DNA from: Bradyrhizobium semiaridum
GTDB lineage: Bacteria; Pseudomonadota; Alphaproteobacteria; Rhizobiales; Xanthobacteraceae
Direction: 5' to 3'
Length of the DNA: 64,000 nt
NCBI RefSeq assembly: GCF_020329505.1
Contig: NZ_JAGKJJ010000001.1
Span: 186,001 to 250,000 of the forward strand
The position numbers were made by a program, and so were the translations under genes. A model generated the notes under the pieces. The model did no database searches. It worked only from the letters and a program-made list of their open reading frames with translations, and had not been told where the DNA came from. This document shows, one piece after another, positions 49,896 through 60,640 of the stretch. Numbering within the stretch: the stretch's first letter is position 1; every line of letters begins with the position of its first letter.

Positions 49896-50914
49896 GCCGT
49901 CCCTACCCGATCCAGTAACGCATCCAGTTCCGCGCGCGCCGTCAGCCGGTCAAATGGCTGAGGCTGCTTTCGCGCAGCCAGCGCCGCGCTGGCGCGCTCC
50001 AGCGCCTTGCCGGTCAGTTGCGGCGTTTCCCGCGCGACCTCACGCATCTCGTCGAGATCGCCGTTGCAGTGCAGGACCATGTCGCACCCGGCGGCAACGA
50101 TGGCCGCGGTCCGCTCCGCGATCGATCCGGCCAGCGCATTCATCGACACGTCATCACTCATCAACAAACCTTGGAACCCGATCCGGCCGCGAATCACCCG
50201 TTCGATGATTGTCGCAGAAGTCGTCGCGGGATGGACGGGGTCCAGCGCGCTAAACACAACATGTGCGGTCATGGCCATCGGCAGGTCCGCCAGCGGCTGA
50301 AACGCCGCAAAATCCGTCCGCTCCAGCTCGGATTCCGCCGTATCGACCGTCGGAAGCCGAAAATGACTGTCCGCCGAGGCCCTTCCATGGCCGGGAATAT
50401 GTTTGAGAACCGGCAGCACTCCGCCCTGTTCCAGGCCCTCCGTGACCGCGCAGGCGATGGCGGCGACCTTGGCCGGCGCGGTTCCATAAGCCCGATTGCC
50501 GATCACGGCGTCGGCGCCAGGTACCGGCACGTCGGCCAAAGGCAGGCAGTCCACGGTAATCCCGAGATCGATCAGATCGGACGCAATCAGGCGTGAGCTG
50601 AGCCGGGCTGCAGCCAGGCCGAGCTGCGGGTCGATGTCGAATAGCGCGCCAAAGCTGGCGCCCGGCGGATAGACCGGCCAATGCGGCGGGCCGAGGCGCT
50701 GCACCCGCCCGCCTTCCTGATCGATCAGGACCGGTGCGTCCTCATCGCCGGCCGCAACCCTGAGTTCTGCAACAAGCGCAGAGACTTGTTCCGGGGTCTC
50801 GATGTTGCGCTTGAACAGGATGAAGCCCCACGGCCGCTCGGCGCGAATGAACTCGCGTTCGGCGTCAGTGAGGACGGTGGCAGATACGCCGGTGATGAAT
50901 GCGCGGTTCGTCAT
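49892..50914 (-). CDS. nagZ: Beta-N-acetylhexosaminidase NagZ
   Basis: Cytoplasmic family 3 glycosidase that releases GlcNAc from anhydro-muropeptides during peptidoglycan recycling. The motif KHIPGHGRASADSH (171-184) has the His and Asp of the NagZ catalytic dyad, and MSDDVSMNAL carries the nucleophile Asp. There is no signal peptide. Its 340 residues are full length. It is adjacent to the SPOR-domain gene (46-base gap) and overlaps scpA. Confidence 0.95.
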   Translation of the reverse strand: MTNRAFITGVSATVLTDAEREFIRAERPWGFILFKRNIETPEQVSALVAELRVAAGDEDAPVLIDQEGGRVQRLGPPHWPVYPPGASFGALFDIDPQLGLAAARLSSRLIASDLIDLGITVDCLPLADVPVPGADAVIGNRAYGTAPAKVAAIACAVTEGLEQGGVLPVLKHIPGHGRASADSHFRLPTVDTAESELERTDFAAFQPLADLPMAMTAHVVFSALDPVHPATTSATIIERVIRGRIGFQGLLMSDDVSMNALAGSIAERTAAIVAAGCDMVLHCNGDLDEMREVARETPQLTGKALERASAALAARKQPQPFDRLTARAELDALLDRVGTA

Positions 50915-50960
50915 GCGGCCGATTAGGCCGCATGCCGCCCGTGGGTCAAGGAAACGGCCG

Positions 50961-52433
50961 TTAATTCCTTTGGACGACGCACTGTCCGCCGGCAGATTTC
51001 AGATTGCCGCAGAACTGCGAGGCTTCTTCGGGCGATCCGAACGGCCCGACCATGGCGCGGTAATAGACGCCCTTCTCGCCGAGGTCGGCGCGCCTGATCA
51101 CCGGCGCATGCGAGCCGAGCACGCCCGGGAACTTGCCTTGCAGCGCCCGGTACGACGCCTGTGCGTCGGCCTCGTTCTTCTGCGAGGACACCTGAACCAT
51201 GTAGCCGCTGCTGACCGAGGCCGTCGTCGTCGACGCCAGCCGGGTCGGAGGTGCAGCCGGCGCAGGCGCGGCTTCAGGAGCCAGCGACATCGGTGCGTTC
51301 ACACTGGCGTTAGCGGCGGCCGGGTTGCTGCGGGACGCCGGTGGCTGCTTAGCGGCAGCCGGCGGCCGGGCCGACGGGGTCGCGGCGGCCTGCTGCGCTC
51401 CGTCCGGCGTGTCGCCCTTGACCGACAGGGTCCGGATCTTGCGCGGCTCGTTGTTCGGCAGCGTCCCGTTGGCTGTGGCCGGCGGCGGCGGAGGCGGCGT
51501 GGTCTGCACGCTGGACAGCGGTGGCGGATTCGGATTCGCGACCAGCGGCACGACGCGCGGTCCGGTGGCCTTGGTGCTGGGATCGACAGGCGTCTCCTCG
51601 CGCGACACGATCTTCTCGGAGCCGTCCCCCGCTGCCATGCGATCGGGTGTCTTGGCGGACGCATCGGCCTGCGCCGGGATCACCTTGGTCGGCGTGTTAT
51701 CGGCCTTGATGATCGGCGGCTCGCCACTGCGGGGCGAACCGACATAGGTACGGTAGGCGTAGGCGCCGCCGACCCCGAACACCGCAAGCGCCAGCACCGC
51801 GGCGACCGTGAGCAGACCGCGGCTGCGACGGCGCGGCTCGGGCTCTTCCTCGTAGCCCTGATAGGCATAGGGATCATCGGGATAGGCGGGCTCGCGCTGC
51901 AGGTCCTGCGGCTGGCCGGATTCCAGCTGCCCGTAGAGCGCATCGTCATAGCGCGACGGATCGTGCTCATGATGGCCGGCGCTGTGGTGCTGCGGCTCGT
52001 CGTCATAGGCCGAGACCGGCTCAAAGGCGTGTGCCGACTGCTGGGCCGCAACCGGCTCGGGCGCCGGCTGTGCCGGCGGAGCCGCGTAGCGGTGCAGCGG
52101 ATGCACCGGGCTCGGCTGGTAATCCTGCTCGGGCTCGTCGTCTTCGACTGGCGGCGGTGGCGCAGCAGCCTCCTGCCGTGCGCGCTGCATCCAAGGGGGC
52201 GGGCCCGCCGGCCGCGCATCGTCGTCGTCCACCGGCGGACGCGCGTTGGCGCGCGAGAGCAACGGATGCGGAGGCTGTGCCTTGCTGGCGGTGCCGAACG
52301 GATCGGTCTGGCCGATCAGGCGGGCGAGTTCCGCAAGCGGATCACTCTCTGCCTTGGGGGCCGCATCGGGATAGGCGCCGCGGTCGTAATCGTCTGCGGC
52401 GGGAAAAGGTCGGTTCTGATATCGATCAGCCAT
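50961..52433 (-). CDS. SPOR-domain membrane protein
   Basis: 490 residues. A Pro/Ala-rich cytoplasmic region (about 1-165) precedes one transmembrane helix (LLTVAAVLALAVFGVGGAY), a long disordered periplasmic linker and a C-terminal SPOR domain (about 412-488, YMVQVSSQKNEADAQASYRA ... YYRAMVGPFGSPEEASQFC). SPOR domains bind denuded glycan at the division septum. Start ATG 52433 with GGGG upstream. The pairing with nagZ and argS is conserved in alphaproteobacteria. Confidence 0.88.
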   Translation of the reverse strand: MADRYQNRPFPAADDYDRGAYPDAAPKAESDPLAELARLIGQTDPFGTASKAQPPHPLLSRANARPPVDDDDARPAGPPPWMQRARQEAAAPPPPVEDDEPEQDYQPSPVHPLHRYAAPPAQPAPEPVAAQQSAHAFEPVSAYDDEPQHHSAGHHEHDPSRYDDALYGQLESGQPQDLQREPAYPDDPYAYQGYEEEPEPRRRSRGLLTVAAVLALAVFGVGGAYAYRTYVGSPRSGEPPIIKADNTPTKVIPAQADASAKTPDRMAAGDGSEKIVSREETPVDPSTKATGPRVVPLVANPNPPPLSSVQTTPPPPPPATANGTLPNNEPRKIRTLSVKGDTPDGAQQAAATPSARPPAAAKQPPASRSNPAAANASVNAPMSLAPEAAPAPAAPPTRLASTTTASVSSGYMVQVSSQKNEADAQASYRALQGKFPGVLGSHAPVIRRADLGEKGVYYRAMVGPFGSPEEASQFCGNLKSAGGQCVVQRN

Positions 52434-52511
52434 CGTGATGATGCATCCCCTTCGGGACAGCGCCAAGATCGCCGGCGCTGCCGGTCCGAACGAATTGGCC
52501 CCTGCCAGATG

Positions 52512-52537
52512 CTCTCACAAATCCCCACTTGTGAGAG
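52512..52537. other. Nine-base inverted repeat between argS and the SPOR gene
   Basis: CTCTCACAA, eight bases, TTGTGAGAG. No T-run follows on either strand, so it is more likely an RNA-processing or operator site than a standard terminator. Confidence 0.45.
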
Positions 52538-52551
52538 CCACATGCCCCTGC

Positions 52552-54345
52552 CTACCGCATCTCGGTCGGAGCGTGGACGCCTAGAACAGCTAAGCCCGAT
52601 GCCAGAACCGAGACGACGCCCTGGACCATCGCCAGTCGCGCCCTCGTGATCTCTGCATCATTATTGATAATGAAGCGTAAATAGGGCAAATCCCGCCCCT
52701 TGGTCCAGAGTGCGTGAAATTCGCTGGCCAAATCATACAGATAAAAAGCGATTCGGTGCGGCTCGTGAGCAACGGCCGCAGCTTCAATCATTCGCGGATA
52801 GAGCGCAAGCCGCTTGAGCAGATCGAGTTCGGCTGGATCGGTCAGGCGCTCGACCGTAGCATTACGGAGATAGGCCAGACGGGCCTGATCGCTCTCGGGC
52901 AGATCGGGAACCGTCTCCTCCCGCGCGTTGCGGAAGATCGAGTGGCCGCGGGCGTGGCCGTACTGGACGTAGAACACCGCGTTGTCCTTGGACTGCTCGA
53001 TCACCTTGGCGAGGTCGAAATCGAGCACCGCGTCGTTCTTGCGGAACAGCATCATGAACCGCACCGCGTCGGAGCCGACCTCGTCGACCACCTCGCGCAG
53101 CGTGACAAAGTCACCCGAGCGCTTCGACATCTTCACCGGCTCGCCGTCGCGCAGCAGTTTTACAAGTTGGACGATCTTGACGTCGAGTACGGCCTTGCCG
53201 GCGGTCACCGCCTTCACGGCTGCCTGCATGCGCTTGATGTAGCCGCCGTGATCAGCGCCGAACACGTCGATCAGATTGGTGAAGCCGCGCTCGAACTTGT
53301 TGCGGTGGTTGGCGATATCCGACGCGAAATAGGTGTAGCTGCCGTCCGACTTGATCAGGGGACGGTCGACATCGTCGCCATACGCGGTGGCTCGGAACAG
53401 CGACTGCTCGCGGTCCTCGTAATCCTCGACCGGCTTGCCCTTCGGCGGCGGCAGCCGGCCCTCGTAGATGTCGCCCTTGGCGCGCAGGAAATCGATGGTC
53501 TCCGCGACCTTGTTGTTGCTTGATGCAATCAGCGAGCGCTCGGAGAAGAACACGTCGTGATGGATGTTGAGCGCGGCGAGATCGCCCTTGATCATCTCCA
53601 TCATCATGGCGATCGCCTTGTCGCGCACGATCGGCAGCCAGATGGCCTCGCTCATGTCGAGCAGCTTATCGCCATGTTCCCTGGCGAGCGCCTCGCCGAC
53701 CGGCACGAGGTAGTCGCCGGGATAAAGCCCTTCCGGGATTGCGCCGATGTCCTGGCCCAGCGCCTCGTGGTAGCGCAGGAAGGCCGAGCGCGCGAGCACG
53801 TCGACCTGGGCGCCGGCGTCGTTGATGTAATATTCGCGGCAGACGTCGAAGCCGGCGAATTGCAGCAGGCTGCACAGCGCATCGCCGAACACCGCGCCGC
53901 GGCAATGGCCGACATGCATCGGTCCCGTCGGGTTGGCGGAGACGTATTCGACATTGACCTTCTCGTGCCCGCCGATCTCGCTGCGGCCATAGGCCGAGCC
54001 GGCAGCCAGCACGGCGCGCAAGGCGTCGGCCCAGACCTGCGGCTTCAGGGTCAGGTTGATGAAGCCGGGTCCGGCGACATTTACCGAGGCCACCAGCGCG
54101 TCGGCGCGCAGGCGGTCCGCGATCCTGTCCGCAAGCTCGCGCGGCTTGGCCTTGGCGTCCTTGGCGAGCACCATCGCGGCATTGGTCGCCATGTCGCCAT
54201 GGCTGGCGTCGCGCGGCGGCTCCACGACGACGCGGGACAGATCGATCCCCGGCCAATTGTCCTCGGCTCCGATCGCGGCACAGATCGCGTGCACGCGCGC
54301 CAGCACGTCGGCAAAAAGGTGTGGTGAAGCAGTGGTGTCGGCCAT
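52552..54345 (-). CDS. argS: Arginyl-tRNA synthetase
   Basis: Class I synthetase charging tRNA-Arg. The HIGH-type motif is HVGH (144-147) in [14 protein letters not shown], and the KMSK motif is [14 protein letters not shown]. The N-terminal Add-1 domain and C-terminal DALR anticodon-binding domain are both present. Its 597 residues are full length. It follows dgt by nine bases on the same strand. Confidence 0.97.
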   Translation of the reverse strand: MADTTASPHLFADVLARVHAICAAIGAEDNWPGIDLSRVVVEPPRDASHGDMATNAAMVLAKDAKAKPRELADRIADRLRADALVASVNVAGPGFINLTLKPQVWADALRAVLAAGSAYGRSEIGGHEKVNVEYVSANPTGPMHVGHCRGAVFGDALCSLLQFAGFDVCREYYINDAGAQVDVLARSAFLRYHEALGQDIGAIPEGLYPGDYLVPVGEALAREHGDKLLDMSEAIWLPIVRDKAIAMMMEMIKGDLAALNIHHDVFFSERSLIASSNNKVAETIDFLRAKGDIYEGRLPPPKGKPVEDYEDREQSLFRATAYGDDVDRPLIKSDGSYTYFASDIANHRNKFERGFTNLIDVFGADHGGYIKRMQAAVKAVTAGKAVLDVKIVQLVKLLRDGEPVKMSKRSGDFVTLREVVDEVGSDAVRFMMLFRKNDAVLDFDLAKVIEQSKDNAVFYVQYGHARGHSIFRNAREETVPDLPESDQARLAYLRNATVERLTDPAELDLLKRLALYPRMIEAAAVAHEPHRIAFYLYDLASEFHALWTKGRDLPYLRFIINNDAEITRARLAMVQGVVSVLASGLAVLGVHAPTEMR

Positions 54346-54354
54346 GGCAGGGCG

Positions 54355-55566
54355 CTAACGCAAATCCGGGGTCGAGTCAAAAAGCCTGTGGTGTTCGATC
54401 AGGGCGAAACGGTCGGTCATCCCGGCGATGAAATTGCCGATCCGCCTGTTCCGCGCGCTGTCCGTCTCCTGCTCGGTGCCCTCGATCCATTCCGCCGGCA
54501 GGTCGCCCGGCGACTGCCGGTAGCGCTCGTAGAGGTCGCGGACCACCTGCTCGGCGTCCCGCATCACCTGCATCACGCGGTGATGCCGGTACATCCGCCG
54601 GTACAGGAACGCCTTGATCGCGGCCTCCTCCTCGGCCACGTCGGGCGGGAAGCCGATCAGCGGCGCGTGGTAGTGGCGCACGTCGTGGGCGGATTGCGGC
54701 TTGGCAGCGGCCAGACGGGCGCTCGCCTCGCTGAACACCGCGCTGATGAAGTGCGAGATCAGCTCGCGCACCAGCTCGGCGCCGCGCCTGACCTCGTCGA
54801 GCCCAGGATAATGCCGGTCGATCTCGCCGATGATCGTCGCGGTCAGCGGCATCTGCTTGAGGTCGTCGACGGCGAACAGGCCGGCGCGCAGCCCGTCGTC
54901 GATGTCGTGGGCGTCGTAGGCGATGTCGTCGGCGAAAGCCGCGACCTGGGCCTCGAGCGAGGCGTAGCTCCAGAGCTCGAGGTCGTGGGTCTTGCTGTAC
55001 TCGGCGATCCCGATCGGGATGCCGCCGCTCTCCAGATAGCGCCCGGTCGGGACGCCGCTCCGGTCGGTCAGCGGGCCATTGTGCTTGACGATGCCCTCGA
55101 GCGATTCCCAGGTCAGGTTCAGCCCGCCGAATTCGGGATAGCGATGCTCCAGCGAGGTGACGACCCGCAGCGCCTGGGCATTGTGGTCGAAGCCGCCGTC
55201 CTGCTTTAGGCATTCGTCGAGCGCCCGTTCCCCGGCATGGCCGAACGGCGGATGGCCGAGGTCATGGGCCAGCGCCAGCGTCTCGGTCAGATCCTCGTCG
55301 AGCCCGAGCTGGCGGGCCAGCGCCCGGGCGATCTGCGCCACCTCCAGCGAGTGGGTCAGCCGGGTGCGGTAGTGATCGCCCTCGTGGAAGACGAAGACCT
55401 GGGTCTTGTGCTTGAGGCGGCGGAACGCGGTGGAATGGATGACCCGGTCGCAATCGCGCCGGAACGGGCTGCGGGTCCGGCTCGGCGGCTCGGCAACGAG
55501 CCGGCCCCGGCTGCGATCGGGGTCGCAGGCATAAGGCGCGCGGGGAGCAGCCATTCCGACCGACAC
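54355..55566 (-). CDS. dgt: dGTPase-like deoxynucleoside triphosphohydrolase
   Basis: HD-domain enzyme that splits dNTPs to deoxynucleoside plus triphosphate. The HD site is visible as [11 protein letters not shown] (His72) and [18 protein letters not shown] (His101, Asp102). The N-terminal [21 protein letters not shown] is typical of type 2 dGTPases, and its 403 residues fit. It is divergent from the iron-sulfur carrier gene with 108 bases between. Confidence 0.92.
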   Translation of the reverse strand: MSVGMAAPRAPYACDPDRSRGRLVAEPPSRTRSPFRRDCDRVIHSTAFRRLKHKTQVFVFHEGDHYRTRLTHSLEVAQIARALARQLGLDEDLTETLALAHDLGHPPFGHAGERALDECLKQDGGFDHNAQALRVVTSLEHRYPEFGGLNLTWESLEGIVKHNGPLTDRSGVPTGRYLESGGIPIGIAEYSKTHDLELWSYASLEAQVAAFADDIAYDAHDIDDGLRAGLFAVDDLKQMPLTATIIGEIDRHYPGLDEVRRGAELVRELISHFISAVFSEASARLAAAKPQSAHDVRHYHAPLIGFPPDVAEEEAAIKAFLYRRMYRHHRVMQVMRDAEQVVRDLYERYRQSPGDLPAEWIEGTEQETDSARNRRIGNFIAGMTDRFALIEHHRLFDSTPDLR

Positions 55567-55674
55567 TGAATTTTAGTCCTTATCCATTTGATTCCATGGC
55601 CCGACGCACTTAACTATTGATAGCGCCGGATACCAAATAAATTGGGTATGACGCGCCTTCGACCCGGGAGACTG

Positions 55675-56010
55675 ATGACCATGACTGCTGCCATTACTGT
55701 GAGCGAGCGGGCCGCCCGCCGCATCGGGCAGATCCTCAGCAAGGAAGGCGACGGCGCCAAGCTGCGCATTTCGGTCGAAGGCGGTGGCTGCTCCGGTTTC
55801 CAGTACAAATTCGATGTCGAGCACACCCAGGCCGATGACGACCTCGTGATCGAGCGGGACAGCGCTGTCGTGCTGGTCGACCCCGCCTCGGTACCGTTCC
55901 TGGCGGGCTCGGAGGTCGATTTCGTCGATGACCTGATCGGCGCCTCGTTCCGCGTCGTCAACCCGAACGCCACCGCTTCCTGCGGCTGCGGCACCAGCTT
56001 CTCGATCTGA
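55675..56010 (+). CDS. erpA: A-type iron-sulfur cluster carrier (ErpA/IscA family)
   Basis: 111 residues. The three cluster-binding cysteines are present: Cys39 in GGGCSGFQY and Cys103/Cys105 in SCGCGTSF. It delivers Fe-S clusters to apo-proteins, probably including respiratory enzymes. GGGAG precedes the two possible ATG starts (55675 and 55681). Which of the A-type names applies (erpA, iscA or sufA) cannot be settled by eye; erpA is the usual annotation at this dgt-adjacent locus. Confidence 0.9.
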   Translation: MTMTAAITVSERAARRIGQILSKEGDGAKLRISVEGGGCSGFQYKFDVEHTQADDDLVIERDSAVVLVDPASVPFLAGSEVDFVDDLIGASFRVVNPNATASCGCGTSFSI

Positions 56011-56144
56011 TCGCCCTCAGCGCGCGGCGAACAGCGCCCGCGCGTTGCCGTGCGCAATTTTTCTCGATCGGCTCGGCCGCGGGCGCCGGCCAGGATGCCA
56101 ACGCTGCGATACAGCCGGCGACGCGACGGTTCGCGCCGCGCATG

Positions 56145-59100
56145 TCACTCCGCCGCGACCACCTGCGGCCGGTCGACGTCGCCGCCCGCCTCAAGCTGCG
56201 GATCGAGCTTGCGGCGCAGCCTGCGGTCGATGCGGTCGAGGTAGATGTAGATCACCGGCGTGATGAACAGCGTCAGCAGCTGCGACACGCAGAGGCCGCC
56301 GACCACCGCGACTCCGAGCGGCTGGCGCAACTCGGCACCGGCGCCGGCGCCGAGCGCGATCGGCAGCGTGCCGAAGATCGCCGCGAACGTCGTCATCATG
56401 ATCGGGCGGAAGCGCAGCAGCGCCGCCTCGCGGATCGCGTGCTCGGCGCTGAGGCCGACGCGGCGGCGTTCCAGCGCGAAGTCGACCATCATGATGGCGT
56501 TCTTCTTGACGATCCCGACCAGCATCACGATGCCGATCATCGCGATGACCGACAGCTCCATGCCGAACATCATCAGGGTGAGGATGGCACCGATGCCGGC
56601 CGATGGCAGGCCGGAGATGATCGTGATCGGATGGATGAAGCTCTCGTAGAGGATGCCGAGGATCACGAACGCCGCGAACACCGCGGCGAGGATCAGGACG
56701 CCCTGCCCGCGCAGCGAATCCTGGAACACCTGCGCCGTACCCGAGAAGCCGGTCACGATGGTCGGCGGCAGGTTCGAGCTCTGCTCGAGCTCGGTGATCT
56801 TGTCGACCGCGTAGCCGAGCGAGGTACCCGGCGCGAGGTTGAAGGAGATCGTCACCGCCGGCTGCTGGCCCTGGTGGTTGATCTGCAGCGGCCCGACGGT
56901 CGGGACCAGTTTTGCCACGGCGTCCAGCGGGATGGTCTGGCCGTTCGCGGTCTTCATGTACAGCTTCGAGAGGTCGGACGGATCGACGCGGAACTGCGGC
57001 TGCACCTCCAGAATGATCTGGTAATCGTTGGAGGGCATGTAGATGGTGCCGACCTGCCGCGCGCCGTAGGAGTTGTAGAGCTGGTTGCGCACCTGGTCGA
57101 CGGTGATGCCGTAGACCGCGGCCTTCTCGCGGTCGATGTCGACCGTCATCTGCGGGTTCTTGATGTAGAGGTCGGTGGTGACGTCGAGCAGGCCGGGAAT
57201 CTTCTCGATCTTGTCCCGCATCTCCGGCGCCAGCCGGTAGAGCGATTCAGTATCGCCGCTCTGCATCACATATTGATACTGGCTCTTGGAGACCCGGCCG
57301 CCGATGTTGAGGTTCTGGACGCTCTGGAAGAACGCCTGCATGCCCGGGATCTCGCGCGCCTTCTGCCTGAGGCGCCCGATCACGACGGCAGCGTTGTCGC
57401 GGGTCGCCTGCGGTTTCAGCGCGATGAACAGCCGGCCGTAATTGGTGGTCGGATTGGGACCGCCGGAGCCGACCGTGGAATTGACATAGTCGACGGCCGG
57501 ATCCGCCCTGAGCACCTCGACCAGCGCCTGCTGGCGGACCGTCATGGCCTGGAACGACGTATCGGTCGCGGCCTCCGTGACGCCGATCAAAAAGCCGGTG
57601 TCCTCCTGCGGGAAGAAGCCTTTCGGCACGATCATGTAGAGATAGATGGTGCCGCCGAGGGTTGCGAGCGTCACCGCCAGCATCAGGGCCTTCTTGGCCA
57701 GCACCCAGTCCAGCGCCCATTCGTACGCCTTCAGCCAGGCCTCGAACATCGCCTCGAACGCCCGCAGCACGATATTGGGCCGCCGGGTCTCATCATGTGA
57801 GCGCAGGACGCGGGCGCACAGCATCGGAGTCAGGGTCAACGACACGAAGCCGGACACGATGATCGCGACCGAGATCGTGACCGCGAACTCGCGGAACACG
57901 CGGCCGACGATGCCGCCCATCAGCAGCACCGGGATGAACACGGCGATCAGCGAGAAGGTGATCGAGATGATGGTGAAGCCGATCTCCCGCGCGCCCTTCA
58001 GCGCCGCCTCGAACGGCTTCATGCCGTGCTCGATATGGCGGACGATGTTCTCCAGCATCACGATGGCGTCGTCGACCACGAAGCCGACCGAGAGCGTCAG
58101 CGCCAGCAGCGTCATATTGTTGATGGAATAGTCCAGCGCATACATCGCCGCGCAGGTGCCGAACAGCGAGATCGGCACCGCCAGCGCCGGGATGAATGTC
58201 GCCGACGCCGAGCGCAGGAACAGGAAGATCACGAGGATCACGAGGCCGATTGCGATCAGCAGCGTTTCCTCGACGTCGCTGACCGCCTGGCGGATCGAGA
58301 CCGAGCGGTCCATCATGACCTGCATCGATACCGAGGGCGGGATCGCGGCACGCAGCGCCGGCAGCTTGGCCAGCACGGCGTCGACGACCGCCACGGTATT
58401 GGCGTCGGGCTGCTTCTGGATCGCGAGCACGATCGCGCGCTCGTTGTTCATCCAGGTCGCGATCTTGTCGTTCTCGACGGCGTCGTAGACCTTGGCGATC
58501 TCGTCCAGCCGCACCGGCGAGCCGTTGCGCCAGGCGACATAAATCTGGCGGTAGTCGGCCGCCTTGTCCATCTGGCCGGAAGCTTGCAGCGCGACGTCCT
58601 GCTTGGGGCCGTTCAGCGTTCCGACCGGGGTCGAGGAATTCGCGCGCGAGACCGCGGCGCGGATGTCCTCCATCGAGACACCGCGTGCGGCGGCCGCTTC
58701 CGGATCGGCCTGGACCCGGATCGCGAATTTCTGCGCGCCGTAGATCAGCACCTGGGCGACGCCGGGCAGTTGCGACAGCGCCTGCCCGATCGTGATGTCG
58801 CCGTATTCGTTCACCGACGACAGCGGCAGCGTCGCCGAGCCGAGCGAGACGAACAGCACCGGGAAATCCGCCGGGTTCACTTTGCGGAAGCTCGGCGGGA
58901 TCGTCATCTCGATCGGCAGCCGACGTTGGGCAATAGTCAGCGCGGTCTGCACGTCGAGCGCGGCCGCGTCGATGTTGCGGTTGAGATCGAACTGGATGGT
59001 GATGACGCTGGTGCCCTGCGAGGAGTTCGACGACATCGAGGAGATGCCCGATATCGTCGACAGCTGCCGCTCGATGATGCCGGCGACCGAGGCGGCCATG

Positions 59101-59273
59101 GTATCGGCACTGGCGCCCGGCAGCGTCGCGGTCACGGCGATGGTCGGGAAATCCACCTTGGGCAGCGCCGAGACCGGCAGCAGGCGGAAGCCGAACACGC
59201 CGAAGGCAATGATCGAAGCGGTGATCAGCGTCGTCATCACCGGCCGGCGGATGCAGAGCTCGGAAAGCGTCAT
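56145..59273 (-). CDS. RND multidrug efflux permease (AcrB/MdtB family)
   Basis: 1042-residue inner-membrane proton antiporter that exports drugs through an outer-membrane channel. The proton-relay Asp pair is in GFVVDDAIVMLENIVRH of TM4. Twelve helices and two large periplasmic loops are present, with duplicated halves. RRPVMTTLI near the start and the LPKVDFPTI segment resemble the MdtB/MuxB group. It starts 3 bases after the adaptor gene's stop. No outer-membrane factor gene is in the window. Confidence 0.94.
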   Translation of the reverse strand: MTLSELCIRRPVMTTLITASIIAFGVFGFRLLPVSALPKVDFPTIAVTATLPGASADTMAASVAGIIERQLSTISGISSMSSNSSQGTSVITIQFDLNRNIDAAALDVQTALTIAQRRLPIEMTIPPSFRKVNPADFPVLFVSLGSATLPLSSVNEYGDITIGQALSQLPGVAQVLIYGAQKFAIRVQADPEAAAARGVSMEDIRAAVSRANSSTPVGTLNGPKQDVALQASGQMDKAADYRQIYVAWRNGSPVRLDEIAKVYDAVENDKIATWMNNERAIVLAIQKQPDANTVAVVDAVLAKLPALRAAIPPSVSMQVMMDRSVSIRQAVSDVEETLLIAIGLVILVIFLFLRSASATFIPALAVPISLFGTCAAMYALDYSINNMTLLALTLSVGFVVDDAIVMLENIVRHIEHGMKPFEAALKGAREIGFTIISITFSLIAVFIPVLLMGGIVGRVFREFAVTISVAIIVSGFVSLTLTPMLCARVLRSHDETRRPNIVLRAFEAMFEAWLKAYEWALDWVLAKKALMLAVTLATLGGTIYLYMIVPKGFFPQEDTGFLIGVTEAATDTSFQAMTVRQQALVEVLRADPAVDYVNSTVGSGGPNPTTNYGRLFIALKPQATRDNAAVVIGRLRQKAREIPGMQAFFQSVQNLNIGGRVSKSQYQYVMQSGDTESLYRLAPEMRDKIEKIPGLLDVTTDLYIKNPQMTVDIDREKAAVYGITVDQVRNQLYNSYGARQVGTIYMPSNDYQIILEVQPQFRVDPSDLSKLYMKTANGQTIPLDAVAKLVPTVGPLQINHQGQQPAVTISFNLAPGTSLGYAVDKITELEQSSNLPPTIVTGFSGTAQVFQDSLRGQGVLILAAVFAAFVILGILYESFIHPITIISGLPSAGIGAILTLMMFGMELSVIAMIGIVMLVGIVKKNAIMMVDFALERRRVGLSAEHAIREAALLRFRPIMMTTFAAIFGTLPIALGAGAGAELRQPLGVAVVGGLCVSQLLTLFITPVIYIYLDRIDRRLRRKLDPQLEAGGDVDRPQVVAAE

Positions 59274-59276
59274 CGC

Positions 59277-60410
59277 TTAGGCTCCAGCCTTGCGCGCGCG
59301 CAGCTCGACCCGCGAACCGTCCGAGAGCAGCAGCTGGCCGTCGACAACGACGCTTTCATCGCCCGACAACCCATCCGCGATCACCGACAAGCCCTGGAAG
59401 GTGCGGTCGACCTTGACCGGCTGGACCTTGGCGACGCCGTCCTTGACCACAAAGACGAAATTACCGTTCTGGCTGCGCTGGACCGCGACCGTGGGCACCA
59501 CGACCGCATCTTCATTGCGGATGATCAGCTTGGTCTGCACGATCGTGCCGGGCCACAGCGTCTCGCTCTCATTGCTCATGATGCCGCGCACGGTGACCAT
59601 GCCGGTGGTCGCATCGACGGAGTTTTCGACCATCGCAACCTTGCCCTGCTCGGAGCGCTGGCGGCCCGGAATAGTGGCGAAGACAGGGGAATCACCCTTC
59701 CCCATGGCGTCGCGCAGATCGACCAGCACCTTCTGCGGGATGGCGAAGGTGACATAGACCGGCGCCATCTGGTTGATGACGGCGAGCGGCTGGGTGTCGG
59801 CGGGGCGCACGAAATTGCCGACCTTGACGTTCGCTGCGCTGATGCGGCCGGCGAACGGCGCACGGATCACCGTATAGCTCTTCTGGACGCGCAGATTGTC
59901 GAGCGCCGACTGGTCGGCCTTGATGGTGCCGATCAGGATGTCGGACTGGGTCCGGGCGTTGTCGAGATTGACCTGCGTGGTCGCGCCTTTGCCGACCAGC
60001 TCGGTGTAGCGGCGCAGGTCGCGCTGTGCGCCTTCGAGCTGGGCGCGATCCCTGGCCAGCACGCCCTCTGCCTGCTCGATCTGCGCGTCGATCTGGCGCG
60101 CATCAAGCGTGAACAGCAAGTCGCCCTCCTTGACCCTGGCGCCGTCCTCGAAATGCACCGAGACGATGGTGGTCTCCAGCCTCGACTTCAGCGCGACGCT
60201 GGAGATCGGGGTCACCGTCCCGATCGCATCGACATCGACCGGCACAGATTTGCGTTCGGCTTTGGCAACATCGACCGACACCACCCGCGCGCGCGGGCTG
60301 CCTTGCGCGGTGGCCGCACCGCCATTCATCCATGAGGACCGGGTCGCGTAAGCCGTCCCGGCCGCAATGCCGAGCACGGCAACAATCAGTAGGAAATTGC
60401 GTTTTTTCAT
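59277..60410 (-). CDS. RND efflux periplasmic adaptor (membrane fusion protein)
   Basis: 377 residues. An N-terminal membrane anchor (FLLIVAVLGIAAGTAYA) is followed by a lipoyl-like half, an alpha-hairpin (about 105-165, IEQAEGVLARDRAQLEGAQR), a second lipoyl half (TVIRAPFAGRISAANVKVGNFV) and a beta-barrel domain. It links the permease at 56145 to an outer-membrane channel. It is the upstream gene of the pair; the promoter region (60411-60640) shows no recognised operator. Confidence 0.93.
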   Translation of the reverse strand: MKKRNFLLIVAVLGIAAGTAYATRSSWMNGGAATAQGSPRARVVSVDVAKAERKSVPVDVDAIGTVTPISSVALKSRLETTIVSVHFEDGARVKEGDLLFTLDARQIDAQIEQAEGVLARDRAQLEGAQRDLRRYTELVGKGATTQVNLDNARTQSDILIGTIKADQSALDNLRVQKSYTVIRAPFAGRISAANVKVGNFVRPADTQPLAVINQMAPVYVTFAIPQKVLVDLRDAMGKGDSPVFATIPGRQRSEQGKVAMVENSVDATTGMVTVRGIMSNESETLWPGTIVQTKLIIRNEDAVVVPTVAVQRSQNGNFVFVVKDGVAKVQPVKVDRTFQGLSVIADGLSGDESVVVDGQLLLSDGSRVELRARKAGA

Positions 60411-60640
60411 AAGTCTTGCACGCGCGCCGCCCCCATCGTCAAACCAGGACGGGTTCGAAGCTCCCCCTCGGCAATTGTTGCGCCTTGTTTCCCGAGAGGG
60501 TTAGCACAGGCGGGCCGCACTTGGTATGCCACCTAAGATAAATTGTGCGGCCGTCCTCGCTTGTGCATTGCCGGAAGTTCGCAAGAATGCACATGCGCCG
60601 CGCCCAGGTCACCTTCAGCTATCTTTCCGATCGCCACCTC

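Noticed and set aside
58026..60335. Plus-strand open frame of 769 codons opposite the efflux pair
   Set aside because: Antisense to the permease and adaptor, without family motifs.
60448..60465. tRNA-like T-arm sequence (GGGTTCGAAGC)
   Set aside because: No acceptor, D or anticodon arm can be drawn around it.
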